Origin: a virus
DNA length: 44,297 bases
Virus record (IMG/VR): IMGVR_UViG_3300021067_000010
Coordinates: 1-44,297 of that record
Strand: one strand, 5' to 3'
The translations under genes and the position numbers were made by a program. The notes below the pieces were generated by a model. It was not told the DNA's origin, searched no databases, and saw nothing but the letters and a program-made list of their open reading frames with translations. This document shows, piece by piece, positions 31,787 through 38,579 of the stretch; positions within the stretch are counted from its first letter, which is position 1; each line of letters begins with the position of its first letter.

Positions 31787-32185
31787 CTACTCTCTCGGCT
31801 TCCTGTACTTATGGTTCACACGATTCCTCACGCGACCCTCGAATTCATTGTTCTCCACGAATGCTTCTACAGTCTTTCCCTTAGCATTCGCAAGATCGTA
31901 GCGGGTGGCTTCCACTTCAACTCCAAGTGCGCGCAAGAATCCTTCGATGAAACCGCGCGCTGACTTCTTATCGTTGAACTGAAGCATCAGAGGAACTCCA
32001 GCGATTCCCTCTGTCTGACCATTATCCGCATTCTTGATAACGGTACATTCCATGATGCAATTGTTGGACTGACGATCCTTCGATGGCTCCCATTCCTTCA
32101 CTTCGTCCACTGAAATGAGATACCAAGCAGGCGGCAACAGTTTACCGCGAAGGAGGTCACTTTCGCTAAATTCCACGATAGGCAT
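31787..32185 (-). CDS. Single-stranded-DNA-binding-like protein (DUF669 type)
   Basis: 132 residues: LLPPAWYLISVDEVKEWEPS, then strands NCIMECTVIKNADNG and GVPLMLQFNDKKSARGFIEG, then LGVEVEATRYDLANAKGKTV and VEAFVENNEFEGRVRNRVNH. This P-x-x-Y/W-x-x-x-V start and closing V-x-x-N-x-V strands match the DUF669-like OB-type proteins that phages encode next to an AAA_24 ATPase. It abuts that ATPase here (start one base after its stop). It probably coats single-stranded DNA during replication/recombination. Confidence 0.7.
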   Translation of the reverse strand: MPIVEFSESDLLRGKLLPPAWYLISVDEVKEWEPSKDRQSNNCIMECTVIKNADNGQTEGIAGVPLMLQFNDKKSARGFIEGFLRALGVEVEATRYDLANAKGKTVEAFVENNEFEGRVRNRVNHKYRKPRE

Positions 32186-32977
32186 TTACTTGACTCCTGA
32201 GGATGGGAAAGGTGTAGTGGGTTTGGGGTTGAATTTCTGTATGACAGGTAGAAGAAATTCATCATACAGCGGTCTATTCCCGAATACAATCTCGGGTGGT
32301 AATGGAAGGCTCGTTCGCGCGAAATCGTCTCCAGTGTGAGTGGTTTTTAAAGCATAGTTTCCCTCCTTGTCAGCTTGCATATCTGGTTTGATGTTGAAGT
32401 GATAAACTTCGGTGCAGTAGCCAGGAATCTTTTGGGCAATTCCTTTACCAGCAGTGACAATAGTGCGCGCCATGTGAGTCTTACCTTCACGCACTTGTTC
32501 TCGCTGGATAACGTGTGCGATGAGGATGACATTCGTTCCGTGATACTTGTGAATGTCCTTTAATTTCGAGACTAAATCCTGTAAAGCAGATTCTTCTGCC
32601 TTATAATCCTCGATGGAATTGACAGGAATTCCTCCTACTTTATTTGGTTCTCCTTTTATCCTCATTGTTCCTTTGTTGATACCATCCGCATTACTCGTTA
32701 TGGTATCTACAATGAGAGTCTTGAATTTACAATTTACTTGAAAATCCTTCAGTTTCTTCTCCGCTTTACTCCATTCTGTATAATCATCGTATTCTACTTC
32801 TTCTGGTTTCACTCCCCAATTCCTCATGGGAATAATGAGAGATTCCATCTTCCTATCCCATGAGAACCAGTATTGGGGTCGGGGGAATGATAGTGCTGCT
32901 GTTGATTTTCTTGTACCTGGCTCACCTTTAAATAAGCAGAACAAACTATTTAGTGTGACATTAGACATATTTGGCAT
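32186..32977 (-). CDS. AAA_24/Sak4-type recombination ATPase
   Basis: 263 residues. Walker A is GEPGTRKS (18-25), Walker B is TLIVD (87-91), followed by a RecA-like core (DLVSKLKDIHKYHGTNVILI AHV as strand 4) and a C-terminal basic/proline tail. Such ATPases (AAA_24, including Sak4) act with a ssDNA-binding partner in phage recombination and replication. The first 18 codons (MPNMSNVTLNSLFCLFKG) are a second version of a 5' end whose original copy survives at 33353-33412 beyond the HNH gene, so this coding sequence was rebuilt when the HNH gene inserted. It has its own AAGGAG, and its start overlaps the HNH stop (TAATG). Confidence 0.87.
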   Translation of the reverse strand: MPNMSNVTLNSLFCLFKGEPGTRKSTAALSFPRPQYWFSWDRKMESLIIPMRNWGVKPEEVEYDDYTEWSKAEKKLKDFQVNCKFKTLIVDTITSNADGINKGTMRIKGEPNKVGGIPVNSIEDYKAEESALQDLVSKLKDIHKYHGTNVILIAHVIQREQVREGKTHMARTIVTAGKGIAQKIPGYCTEVYHFNIKPDMQADKEGNYALKTTHTGDDFARTSLPLPPEIVFGNRPLYDEFLLPVIQKFNPKPTTPFPSSGVK

Positions 32978-33351
32978 TATTTCTCCTTATCTCTCCAATG
33001 AACATAATCTGGACTTCCATTTAAATTTTTAGTGCCATAATGAAACTTTCCATTGGCAATTTGATCTCGAACATTATCGTACTGAGTTCCTACATAAATG
33101 TGTCCATGATACCAGCAGGAACTACTTGTGCAATCTCTTGTGTGATTAGCTTGCACATTTGGATCGTTCAAATCCATTCCATGATGTAGATGAGCTATCA
33201 ATCTGTTAATTCTTATCATTTTTCCATGATACCAAATATAACCATGACCACTTCTTACTTTATATCCTGTCCAAATTAGACAATCTCCTTGCTTAATAGT
33301 TTTCTCCATCAATCTTTCGTACACATCTGTTTTGTATCCTTTTGCTGGCAT
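32977..33351 (-). CDS. HNH homing endonuclease inserted at the ATPase P-loop
   Basis: 124 residues of HNH_3 type: LMEKTIKQGDCLIWTGYKVR, RINRLIAHLHHGMDLNDPNV, ANHTRDCTSSSCWYHGHIYV and GTQYDNVRDQI (the His-x-Cys-x-x-x-x-Cys-x-x-x-x-His-x-x-x-G-T core). It makes site-specific double-strand breaks and usually spreads by homing. It is AT-richer than its surroundings and has no GCGCGC site. Its ribosome-binding site AAAGGAG is part of the interrupted ATPase codons (Lys-Gly of the P-loop), so the gene borrows the target's sequence for its own translation. Its stop overlaps the new ATPase start. Confidence 0.9.
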   Translation of the reverse strand: MPAKGYKTDVYERLMEKTIKQGDCLIWTGYKVRSGHGYIWYHGKMIRINRLIAHLHHGMDLNDPNVQANHTRDCTSSSCWYHGHIYVGTQYDNVRDQIANGKFHYGTKNLNGSPDYVHWRDKEK

Positions 33352-33352
33352 A

Positions 33353-33412
33353 CTAAACTCCTTTGAATAAGCAGAACAAACTATCTAGACTTACAGAGGA
33401 CATGTTAGGCAT
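33353..33412 (-). pseudogene. Remnant 5' end of the ATPase gene (19 codons)
   Basis: Reads MPNMSSVSLDSLFCLFKGV then TAG. It matches the first 18 codons of the downstream ATPase at 15 of 18 residues and about 43 of 54 bases. An 18-base run (TAGTTTGTTCTGCTTATT) is identical. Most differences are synonymous third-position changes. It breaks off exactly after Phe-Lys-Gly, at the first residue of the P-loop, and runs into the HNH gene. It still has the expected operon position, overlapping the end of the preceding gene. Confidence 0.85.
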
Positions 33413-33610
33413 CTATTCTTCTTTCGGAATTGGCATCCATTTATCTGTTGATTCCATACTAATAGGTTCTAATTCACCATCGTGTTTCATTGGAACCCAC
33501 CAAGGAGCGTGCATTCCATAGCATGGAGTAGCTACAAAAGTGTAGTGTCCTCTCTTGACGAGGTAACGCGCGTGAGGCTGAGGATGCTGTCCTTGTATTT
33601 GCTGAAACAT
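33413..33610 (-). CDS. Hypothetical protein (65 aa)
   Basis: Rich in His, Pro and Trp: FQQIQGQHPQPHARYLVKRG, then HAPWWVPMKHDGELEPIS. A compact beta layout with several His residues may bind metal. Its stop abuts the ATPase remnant start, showing that the ATPase originally began directly behind it. Function unknown. Confidence 0.65.
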   Translation of the reverse strand: MFQQIQGQHPQPHARYLVKRGHYTFVATPCYGMHAPWWVPMKHDGELEPISMESTDKWMPIPKEE

Positions 33611-33777
33611 TATTCTTTCTCCTTCTCGTCAGTTATCTCTTCTGGTGTGTCAGGAATGTCTGCAATATCATCAACTATTTCTCGTAAAGCAATTTTTAGA
33701 TTGTTGACTGAAGATAGGGCATCTTCAATCTTACTGTTAATATCAGCAATCTTGTTCAGTAACTCATTCTTAGTCAT
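33610..33777 (-). CDS. Small coiled-coil protein (55 aa)
   Basis: AGGAGG lies six to seven bases upstream, a strong site. The peptide is helical (KNELLNKIADINSKIEDALS, NNLKIALREIVDDIADIP) with an acidic tail. Its stop overlaps the next start (TAATG). Probably an oligomerising accessory protein; not recognised. Confidence 0.7.
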   Translation of the reverse strand: MTKNELLNKIADINSKIEDALSSVNNLKIALREIVDDIADIPDTPEEITDEKEKE

Positions 33778-33786
33778 CGATTCCTC

Positions 33787-34539
33787 CTAGTCAAGTAAGG
33801 TTCGCAATTTTTCCTTCAGTTTCATGTAATCAGTACTCATGGTATCCAGCTTCGCTACTTCCTCCCTAACAAGTTGCATTGCAGTAATTGCTTCGTCCAT
33901 CATCACGAGAAGATGATTACTTGACTCTGATTTCTTTTCTTTCTTTTCCTTCTTTGGCTTAGGAATACTAGGAGTGGAACTGGAACGCGCGCGATAAATT
34001 GCATTTGCGATAGAATTCTTTGTTGTCTTGATTCCTTGTTCTGTGAAGATTTTCGACAATCTTTCCACTTCTTCCTTTACAGAAGCAGGACCAAGATGCT
34101 TCTTCACAAGTGTAATTACTTCCCCTCGATTTGGCTTTCTAATTTCAGGATTCATTTTCTGCTCCTCTTTCTGAAGTTGCTTTTCTTTGATTTCCTCTAA
34201 TACTAGATCAGGACCAATTGGACCAGTAAACATTTCATTCAGAGTTCTCTTTACTTGTCCATCCGAGAGAGGTGCGAAGATAGTTGCTTTCTTCTTCCTC
34301 GCTTCATGTAATACTGCTACACTATCTGAGTGGCTTACGAATCGACTGATAATTACTGCCTTTAGATTATCAGGATAGCAGGCTGCTTTCACTTTACGTT
34401 GAATATCCTTTCTCGTATCTCCAGTCCAGAATTCAATTTGTGGGTGATTCCTGAATTCCTGAAATGACTTATTATAACCACCCACTACTAGAACTTTCCC
34501 ACCATTTGATACTAAGTTGTGAAGTTGTGAATGTGACAT
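33787..34539 (-). CDS. DUF2325-domain protein with coiled-coil tail (250 aa)
   Basis: N-terminal domain (about 14-95): KVLVVGGYNKSFQEF, IEFWTGDTRKDIQRKV, LKAVIISRFVSHSDSVAVLH, KKATIFAPLSDG. This is the Rossmann-like DUF2325 pattern with the GG loop and the conserved SH. A middle helical domain follows (VITLVKKHLGPASVKEEVER), then a Lys/Ser-rich linker and a final coiled coil (EAITAMQLVREEVAKLD). In bacteria, DUF2325 proteins are little studied and sometimes occur near defence or DNA genes. The phage version with its basic linker may bind DNA and oligomerise (inference). Confidence 0.75.
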   Translation of the reverse strand: MSHSQLHNLVSNGGKVLVVGGYNKSFQEFRNHPQIEFWTGDTRKDIQRKVKAACYPDNLKAVIISRFVSHSDSVAVLHEARKKKATIFAPLSDGQVKRTLNEMFTGPIGPDLVLEEIKEKQLQKEEQKMNPEIRKPNRGEVITLVKKHLGPASVKEEVERLSKIFTEQGIKTTKNSIANAIYRARSSSTPSIPKPKKEKKEKKSESSNHLLVMMDEAITAMQLVREEVAKLDTMSTDYMKLKEKLRTLLD

Positions 34540-34550
34540 TTCTATCCTCT

Positions 34551-34706
34551 TTATTCGATTCCATCCATGATATACTCAAAGATTTCGAAGTTGAGATATT
34601 GTCTTTTCAACTTCAAGATTCTATCTTCAGCTCCTTCTCTACTTGACCAAACTGAGTCGATAGAAATTCCTTCTCGATTTTCGATTCCTACAATGTAAAC
34701 TGTCAT
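34551..34706 (-). CDS. Small beta-alpha protein (51 aa)
   Basis: MTVYIVGIENREGISIDSVW followed by a helix (SREGAEDRILKLKRQYLNFE). This is a common phage miniprotein layout: a strand pair for the first 20 residues, then a helix. The start overlaps the upstream stop (ATGA). Function unknown. Confidence 0.7.
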   Translation of the reverse strand: MTVYIVGIENREGISIDSVWSSREGAEDRILKLKRQYLNFEIFEYIMDGIE

Positions 34707-34864
34707 TTCAGATTTCCTTCTTTGTCATATCGCCAATAAGGAGGCTGACCCTGAGCAATCCATTCCTTTACTTTCTCTGGATGTTTTGCTTTGATATGAT
34801 CCTTTACCCCACTTGAATTACATTCCTTACGACAGAATGGACAGATTGGTAAGGTTCCTCCCAT
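34703..34864 (-). CDS. C2H2-type zinc-finger miniprotein (53 aa)
   Basis: CPFCRKECNSSGVKDHIKAK-H gives Cys8-x2-Cys11-x11-His23-x4-His28, a C2H2-like finger unusual among the CxxC ribbons of this phage. An aromatic tail follows (WIAQGQPPYWRYDKEGN). Both ends overlap neighbours (TAATG and ATGA). Likely DNA, RNA or protein binding. Confidence 0.75.
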   Translation of the reverse strand: MGGTLPICPFCRKECNSSGVKDHIKAKHPEKVKEWIAQGQPPYWRYDKEGNLK

Positions 34865-35307
34865 TAGAGTTTCCTGAGTCTCTCAAGAACATCATTTGAG
34901 TTATGACCATCCCATTCAGGTGCGCGCTCCAATTCTTGAATATTTTCTAACTGATCCCAGTAGGGATCTACTTTCAGGTGATAAGTAATCTGCTTTCCTT
35001 TCTGTCGTCCTATTCCTGCAATGAACCATTCAGGACCAAACATTGTTCCGTCTGAATGAAGTTTGGATTTCCATACAGGAATATCATCTTCTTCTGAGTA
35101 TTGACCAGACCATTCATTCCATACACGAAGAAGCGCGCAAAAGAGAGTCATTCGATGGTCATAGAGTTCATCCATTGAATGATATTCATCTCTTACTTTT
35201 AGGTCTGGTCCTTCAAACATGAAATTCTGTCTAGGTTCCGTTCCTAATGGATCTCTATTGTGAATTTTAGTTTCCCACACTTTAGGAATTTCTACCCAAA
35301 TTTTCAT
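34864..35307 (-). CDS. Conserved phage protein (147 aa)
   Basis: YHSMDELYDHRMTLFCALL, WKSKLHSDGTMFGPEWFIAG, ITYHLKVDPYWDQL and WDGHNSNDVLERL are strongly conserved in a protein family found in early regions of many unrelated tailed phages; the His/Asp/Trp residues suggest a binding or catalytic site. No function is established. The length is usual for the family. Confidence 0.8.
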   Translation of the reverse strand: MKIWVEIPKVWETKIHNRDPLGTEPRQNFMFEGPDLKVRDEYHSMDELYDHRMTLFCALLRVWNEWSGQYSEEDDIPVWKSKLHSDGTMFGPEWFIAGIGRQKGKQITYHLKVDPYWDQLENIQELERAPEWDGHNSNDVLERLRKL

Positions 35308-35311
35308 CGAA

Positions 35312-35593
35312 TCACCTCAAAGCATCAGCAAGATTATCCAGTCCTGAATCCTGCCTTCGTTCAATGCATGGAACACAGTGAGGTTTCATTAGCTGCATCG
35401 CGCGAGTATCCATTACCATTGGTTCCCCACAACGATTGCATAGGGAAATTTTATCCTTTACTAATTCCTTTCTGAGATAGTGGGTACAATTGGGGAGATT
35501 GCAGCGAAATACCTCGTAATCTCGCTTCTTTCCCAGATACACCTTTTCGTATCGGTGAATATGGTTTTGACTTTGTGTCTTTTTCCTTGGCAT
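35312..35593 (-). CDS. Zinc-ribbon protein (93 aa)
   Basis: RYEKVYLGKKRDYEVFRCNL, CTHYLRKELVKDK and CNRCGEPMVMD, then CVPC. There are several Cys pairs: C31 and C36 with CNRC, and a second knuckle CVPC at the end. The YE-(V)-F-x-C-x-x-x-x-C-x-H start is known from small phage proteins of unknown role. It begins 18 bases after the previous gene's coding end. Confidence 0.75.
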   Translation of the reverse strand: MPRKKTQSQNHIHRYEKVYLGKKRDYEVFRCNLPNCTHYLRKELVKDKISLCNRCGEPMVMDTRAMQLMKPHCVPCIERRQDSGLDNLADALR

Positions 35594-35598
35594 GATTG

Positions 35599-35781
35599 TT
35601 ATTCCTCCTTTGGAGATTCATGATCCTCGTCAACGAAAATATGACATCTGAGAGTAGTTAGTTCATTGATTGCTCTTTCAGCCTCATAGATTCGTTTCAA
35701 TTCTCGAATGGGAGTTCCTTCTAGAATGTTACCACGAACGACCGCGCGACTTGCATTTGGAAATTTGATTGTGATTTTCAT
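35599..35781 (-). CDS. Hypothetical protein (60 aa)
   Basis: Beta-alpha-beta layout: MKITIKFPNASRAVVRGNIL, then GTPIRELKRIYEAERAINEL. Its start overlaps the upstream stop. A GCGCGC-type site lies in the second strand (Ser-Arg-Ala). Not recognised. Confidence 0.6.
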   Translation of the reverse strand: MKITIKFPNASRAVVRGNILEGTPIRELKRIYEAERAINELTTLRCHIFVDEDHESPKEE

Positions 35782-35939
35782 TGATTCAGAAGCTCCATTA
35801 AATAATCTACTAAGTTACTTCGTTTCCTATTCCAATCCACTTCAGTCTCAACTGATGGTGATTCTCTTTTATCAAAACTGGCCTTCACGTAATCATCTAA
35901 ATATTCTAAAACTGTTTCTATTTCGTATCTCTCCATCAT
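35778..35939 (-). CDS. Small helical protein (53 aa)
   Basis: MMERYEIETVLEYLDDYVKA followed by DWNRKRSNLVDYLMELLNQ: two helices. The first of two consecutive ATGs overlaps the upstream stop (ATGA). Not recognised. Confidence 0.65.
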   Translation of the reverse strand: MMERYEIETVLEYLDDYVKASFDKRESPSVETEVDWNRKRSNLVDYLMELLNQ

Positions 35940-36136
35940 TTATTTTCCTTCTTTTCGTATTTCTGGTAGACAGTTTTCATATCTCTTTTATTCAATCTAA
36001 GAACTCCTCCACCTTGTTTCTCCAATTTATCTAGCTGCTTGTCCACAAACTTTTTGTAATTCCATTCTCCAAGAACATAACCTAATCCAAAGAATACGAG
36101 AGCAATACTTATCCATGACAATATCGTATCAAACAT
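35936..36136 (-). CDS. Small membrane protein (66 aa)
   Basis: One N-terminal transmembrane helix (ILSWISIALVFFGLGYVLGE), then a basic cytoplasmic tail (NYKKFVDKQLDKLEKQGGGV, KRDMKTVYQKYEKK). It starts at the last base of the nuclease gene. The topology suits an inner-membrane protein with a cytoplasmic coiled tail, such as a superinfection-exclusion or host-takeover protein (inference). Confidence 0.7.
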   Translation of the reverse strand: MFDTILSWISIALVFFGLGYVLGEWNYKKFVDKQLDKLEKQGGGVLRLNKRDMKTVYQKYEKKENK

Positions 36137-37005
36137 TACTCACCTTCTTTCGTGTTAGCAATATCCCAAACCTTACCTACAATGAAATTATTCCTCAACT
36201 CATCTTCTCTCATATTCGGATTCGCTTCACATACTGACTTGAACTGGCAGAATCCGTATTTCGTTTCACAGTGAGAAAAGTTAGGAGGGAAATAACCACT
36301 TTCTAGATAAGCAATCCAGAGCTTAGAGTAGAACGGAACAATCTCATTCGTCCATTCCATGATTCGCTCGATGGAATAATTCATCACGACGCGCTGGAAT
36401 TTTTCGTTAGGTTTCAGGGTTTTCTGGAATCCTACTTTATTCACTTGCATTGTCTGGGTATCGAGTAGCGCGCACTGCCCGATGAATTGATTATTCAGTG
36501 TCAGAGTATCTCGATTCTGACTCATTGTTTTATGGTCTACTGGGTAAATTCCATAAGCTGTGTCTGCTATGAGATCGAACTTCGCTTTCCAGAGAATTCG
36601 AATTTCATCATCTTCATAAATTAACTTTCCTTTCACAGTCTCGACTTCAAGAGGAATCCAAGGATCATTCTTGTAATGGTCTGCATAGATTTCACAGGTT
36701 TGTAATGCCCATTGTCTATCCTCTAATTCAGTATTCTTCACTTCATCGGGATTCTGACTATATTCCTGTGCTTTCTCTAATCCGATTGCTATCGCATTAT
36801 TCCGAGTCACTCCCTTTATAATCGCACCATAGTAATGTTCGAGAAAGACATGAACAATCGAACCCATCTCAAATGATTTAGGTTTACCCCAAATTGAGGT
36901 GAGATGATGATTGAAACGGAAGTCAGTCAATCGCGCGCATCCCATGAGTGTTGATAGAATCTGGGAATCGAGCGCGATATTTTTTTTCTTGATCATTACT
37001 TCCAT
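36136..37005 (-). CDS. Cas4/RecB-like PD-(D/E)XK nuclease with iron-sulphur cluster
   Basis: 289 residues. The active-site set is FEMGSIVHVFLEHYY (motif I), WKAKFDLIAD (Asp144), YPVDHKT (Asp157 and Lys159) and QFIGQCALL (motif IV helix). Cys23 together with Cys246, Cys253 and Cys259 in CETKYGFCQFKSVC gives the 4Fe-4S cluster pattern of Cas4 and AddB. These enzymes are exonucleases or single-strand nucleases; in phages they resect ends for recombination. No CRISPR repeats or other cas genes are near. Start at the first ATG; the second (three codons on) is also possible. Confidence 0.88.
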   Translation of the reverse strand: MEVMIKKKNIALDSQILSTLMGCARLTDFRFNHHLTSIWGKPKSFEMGSIVHVFLEHYYGAIIKGVTRNNAIAIGLEKAQEYSQNPDEVKNTELEDRQWALQTCEIYADHYKNDPWIPLEVETVKGKLIYEDDEIRILWKAKFDLIADTAYGIYPVDHKTMSQNRDTLTLNNQFIGQCALLDTQTMQVNKVGFQKTLKPNEKFQRVVMNYSIERIMEWTNEIVPFYSKLWIAYLESGYFPPNFSHCETKYGFCQFKSVCEANPNMREDELRNNFIVGKVWDIANTKEGE

Positions 37006-37007
37006 GA

Positions 37008-37214
37008 TTATACCTTATCTAATCCATGAGGAAGGAATCCAAACTGTTCCTTACCATCATCCCAAATTACTTTATACAATTCAGGATAGAATCCAAATAC
37101 TGTTCTTCTTTGATAAACTTCAGATATTCTGCCAAAAAGTCTCGTGCTTTTATCATCAAATACATCACTAAGACGTGTTACTCTATCACCTATCTTGAAT
37201 TTAGTTTTAGTCAT
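37008..37214 (-). CDS. Small SH3/KOW-like protein (68 aa)
   Basis: FKIGDRVTRLSDVFDDKSTR, then VYQRRTVFGFYPELYKVIWD and a final GFLPHGLDKV. The start x-x-G-D-x-V and the V-x-W-D-D-G turn suggest a small SH3-type barrel. It precedes the nuclease by 2 bases. Function unknown. Confidence 0.7.
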   Translation of the reverse strand: MTKTKFKIGDRVTRLSDVFDDKSTRLFGRISEVYQRRTVFGFYPELYKVIWDDGKEQFGFLPHGLDKV

Positions 37215-37407
37215 GATTACCTCCCAATTCTTTCTCTAGTTCCTCAATATCAAGTTCAATTCCTAAATTCATGAGAAAAGTTTCCTTATTCGCTCCAGAA
37301 CGAACCGCAGCATCGAGACAGAGTTGGCATATTTTCATTGTCGTTCGCTGAATAATTCCTCGATGTAAATCACAAGTTTCCTTTCCTTTACAACAGTCAC
37401 AATTCAT
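37207..37407 (-). CDS. Zinc-binding miniprotein (66 aa)
   Basis: MNCDCCKGKETCDLHRGI and KICQLCLDAA: CxC-C, CxxH and CxxC Cys/His groups suitable for one or two zinc ions. A helical acidic tail follows (LGIELDIEELEKELGG). It overlaps the next gene by 8 bp. Function unknown. Confidence 0.7.
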   Translation of the reverse strand: MNCDCCKGKETCDLHRGIIQRTTMKICQLCLDAAVRSGANKETFLMNLGIELDIEELEKELGGNHD

Positions 37408-37513
37408 CTTTTCTTCCGATTCTTTCTAACCAAGATTCTTCCATCATTCCGATTACTTTATCTCGATTCCACCATGACCAGAATCGAAACCAAAGATTAC
37501 TTATCAGAATCAT
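37397..37513 (-). CDS. Possible small Trp-rich protein (38 aa)
   Basis: A frame starting behind GGAAGGGAAAGAGA with an amphipathic aromatic helix (ISNLWFRFWSWWNRDKV) and a charged tail. It overlaps both neighbours by 11-17 bp and fills a 90-bp gap. The aromatic helix could associate with the membrane. Doubtful because of its size. Confidence 0.4.
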   Translation of the reverse strand: MILISNLWFRFWSWWNRDKVIGMMEESWLERIGRKDEL

Positions 37514-37637
37514 TCTCTTTCCCTTCCTTGATTTCAAATCTCTTCCCACATACAGCACAGAAGAGTTGTCCTGAATTGGCAATAATCTCAATCATTCGTT
37601 TGTCGTCATTCGTGCAATGAGGGCATCGGATTTTCAT
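37497..37637 (-). CDS. Zinc-ribbon miniprotein (46 aa)
   Basis: MKIRCPHCTNDDKRMIEIIA, then LFCAVCGKRFEIKEG: Cys5, Cys8, Cys27 and Cys30 make a complete minimal ribbon. The start overlaps the upstream stop (ATGA). Very small single-ribbon proteins like this are usually protein- or nucleic-acid-binding modules. Confidence 0.7.
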   Translation of the reverse strand: MKIRCPHCTNDDKRMIEIIANSGQLFCAVCGKRFEIKEGKENDSDK

Positions 37638-37813
37638 TCTGATTCTTCCTCCTCTTTCTTTTTCATTTCAGTGATAGGTAATCCACAATATACACAGTAT
37701 CGAAATCCATTCTTTTCTATGTTATCTGTCATTACTTGAAATTCCTTCCCACATTCAGTTTTATAAACACCATAATCTTCATCTTCTAATTCCCATACAC
37801 ATCGATTTCTCAT
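37634..37813 (-). CDS. Zinc-ribbon protein with YCxYCG motif (59 aa)
   Basis: MRNRCVWELEDEDYGVYKTE, then CGKEF and FRYCVYCGLPIT. The W-x-x-x-x-x-x-x-Y-x-T-x-C-G ... C-x-Y-C-G-x-x-I pattern is a frequent phage miniprotein. The start is the ATG overlapping the upstream stop; a TTG codon just before it is ignored. Function unknown. Confidence 0.75.
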   Translation of the reverse strand: MRNRCVWELEDEDYGVYKTECGKEFQVMTDNIEKNGFRYCVYCGLPITEMKKKEEEESE

Positions 37814-38082
37814 CAATGTTTAGTCTCCTCTGCTACTTCTTTCCTCTGTTCATCATCAAACTTACGAATATTCATGACTGACTGAGCGACATTCAATGCA
37901 AGTTCATCGTGACGCGCGAGTAGAAATTCGAAGATACAAAGTGTTGCCGCGAATGTTCGTGAATTGGAGAATACTTGCCTTACGATTCTCTTGTCCTCTT
38001 CATGAATTTCCGAGCCTACTTCACTCAATACTCTTTCGACTATTTCTCGGATTAGTTCTGCATTCTTTTTTGATTCGTTCAT
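37813..38082 (-). CDS. Helical protein (89 aa)
   Basis: MNESKKNAELIREIVERVLS, then EEDKRIVRQVFSNSRTFAAT and IFEFLLARHDELALNVAQS. It is fully helical. The ATG at 38082 has GAGG upstream and overlaps the previous stop (ATGA), better than an upstream in-frame start. Not recognised. Confidence 0.65.
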   Translation of the reverse strand: MNESKKNAELIREIVERVLSEVGSEIHEEDKRIVRQVFSNSRTFAATLCIFEFLLARHDELALNVAQSVMNIRKFDDEQRKEVAEETKH

Positions 38083-38237
38083 TTCGGACCTCGAAGATTG
38101 TCGTAATCCCACATTCGCTGCTGTTCATATTTCTCGACCGCGCGCCTTAGTGTTAGGTTCTCAGCACGCAACTTCTTTAGTTCCTTTTCGAGATAACGGA
38201 GATACTCCAATCTCTCATGTTCACTTTTGTTTTGCAT
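38079..38237 (-). CDS. Leucine-zipper-like coiled-coil protein (52 aa)
   Basis: HERLEYLRYLEKELKKLRAE then NLTLRRAVEKYEQQRMWD. Heptad leucines (L-x6-L-x6-L) predict a parallel dimer. The chosen ATG overlaps the upstream gene by 17 bp; the earlier in-frame start would overlap more. Possibly a regulator or adaptor. Confidence 0.6.
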   Translation of the reverse strand: MQNKSEHERLEYLRYLEKELKKLRAENLTLRRAVEKYEQQRMWDYDNLRGPK

Positions 38238-38409
38238 TCTCGATGATATGATTGTGAGCATGGTCTAGGGTGCAGAATTCTAATGCTCCGACAGGGAATG
38301 GTTCATGAGTAAAAATCAATCCACACCAATTACAGAAATGCTCCTTTGGCTTCAATAGTCTATCATTATATCTCTCATCTGGTCCTGCATTGTAGTAAGG
38401 TGCGTCCAT
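38221..38409 (-). CDS. Zinc-binding protein (62 aa)
   Basis: The N-terminus is tyrosine/aspartate-rich, then CNWCGLIFTHEPFPVG and CTLDHAHNH. The C-x-x-C ... C-x-x-x-H-x-x-x-H arrangement resembles an arsenal of mixed Cys/His zinc sites. Its start overlaps the upstream stop by the TAAATG spacing. Function unknown. Confidence 0.7.
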   Translation of the reverse strand: MDAPYYNAGPDERYNDRLLKPKEHFCNWCGLIFTHEPFPVGALEFCTLDHAHNHIIENAKQK

Positions 38410-38562
38410 TTATTCCTCTTCTTTCGTGTCGGTAATATCTTCTATTCTTACCGTTCGGTAACAGGACATGCAAGTAATGACAAATACTTCATTCCCATCT
38501 ACGAAATGACTTCGCAATTCAGGTTCGGGAGTTCCACATAGAGGACAGGATAGATATTTCAT
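38410..38562 (-). CDS. Zinc-ribbon miniprotein (50 aa)
   Basis: MKYLSCPLCGTPEPELRSHF, then CMSCYRTVRIED. Cys6, Cys9, Cys31 and Cys34 form one ribbon. An acidic tail (DTKEEE) closes it. Too short for automated calls but fills the gap exactly, its stop lying just upstream of the next start. Confidence 0.7.
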   Translation of the reverse strand: MKYLSCPLCGTPEPELRSHFVDGNEVFVITCMSCYRTVRIEDITDTKEEE

Positions 38563-38579
38563 TTCTTTTCCTTTCAAAG

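Noticed and set aside
32977-33351. Group I intron or intein interrupting the ATPase
   Set aside because: The downstream part has its own ribosome-binding site, ATG and complete N-terminus; no intein motifs or intron core were recognised, so splicing is not needed.
36136-37005. CRISPR-Cas remnant, because of the Cas4-like nuclease
   Set aside because: No repeat-spacer array and no cas1 or cas2 gene is visible; Cas4-like nucleases are common stand-alone phage recombination enzymes.
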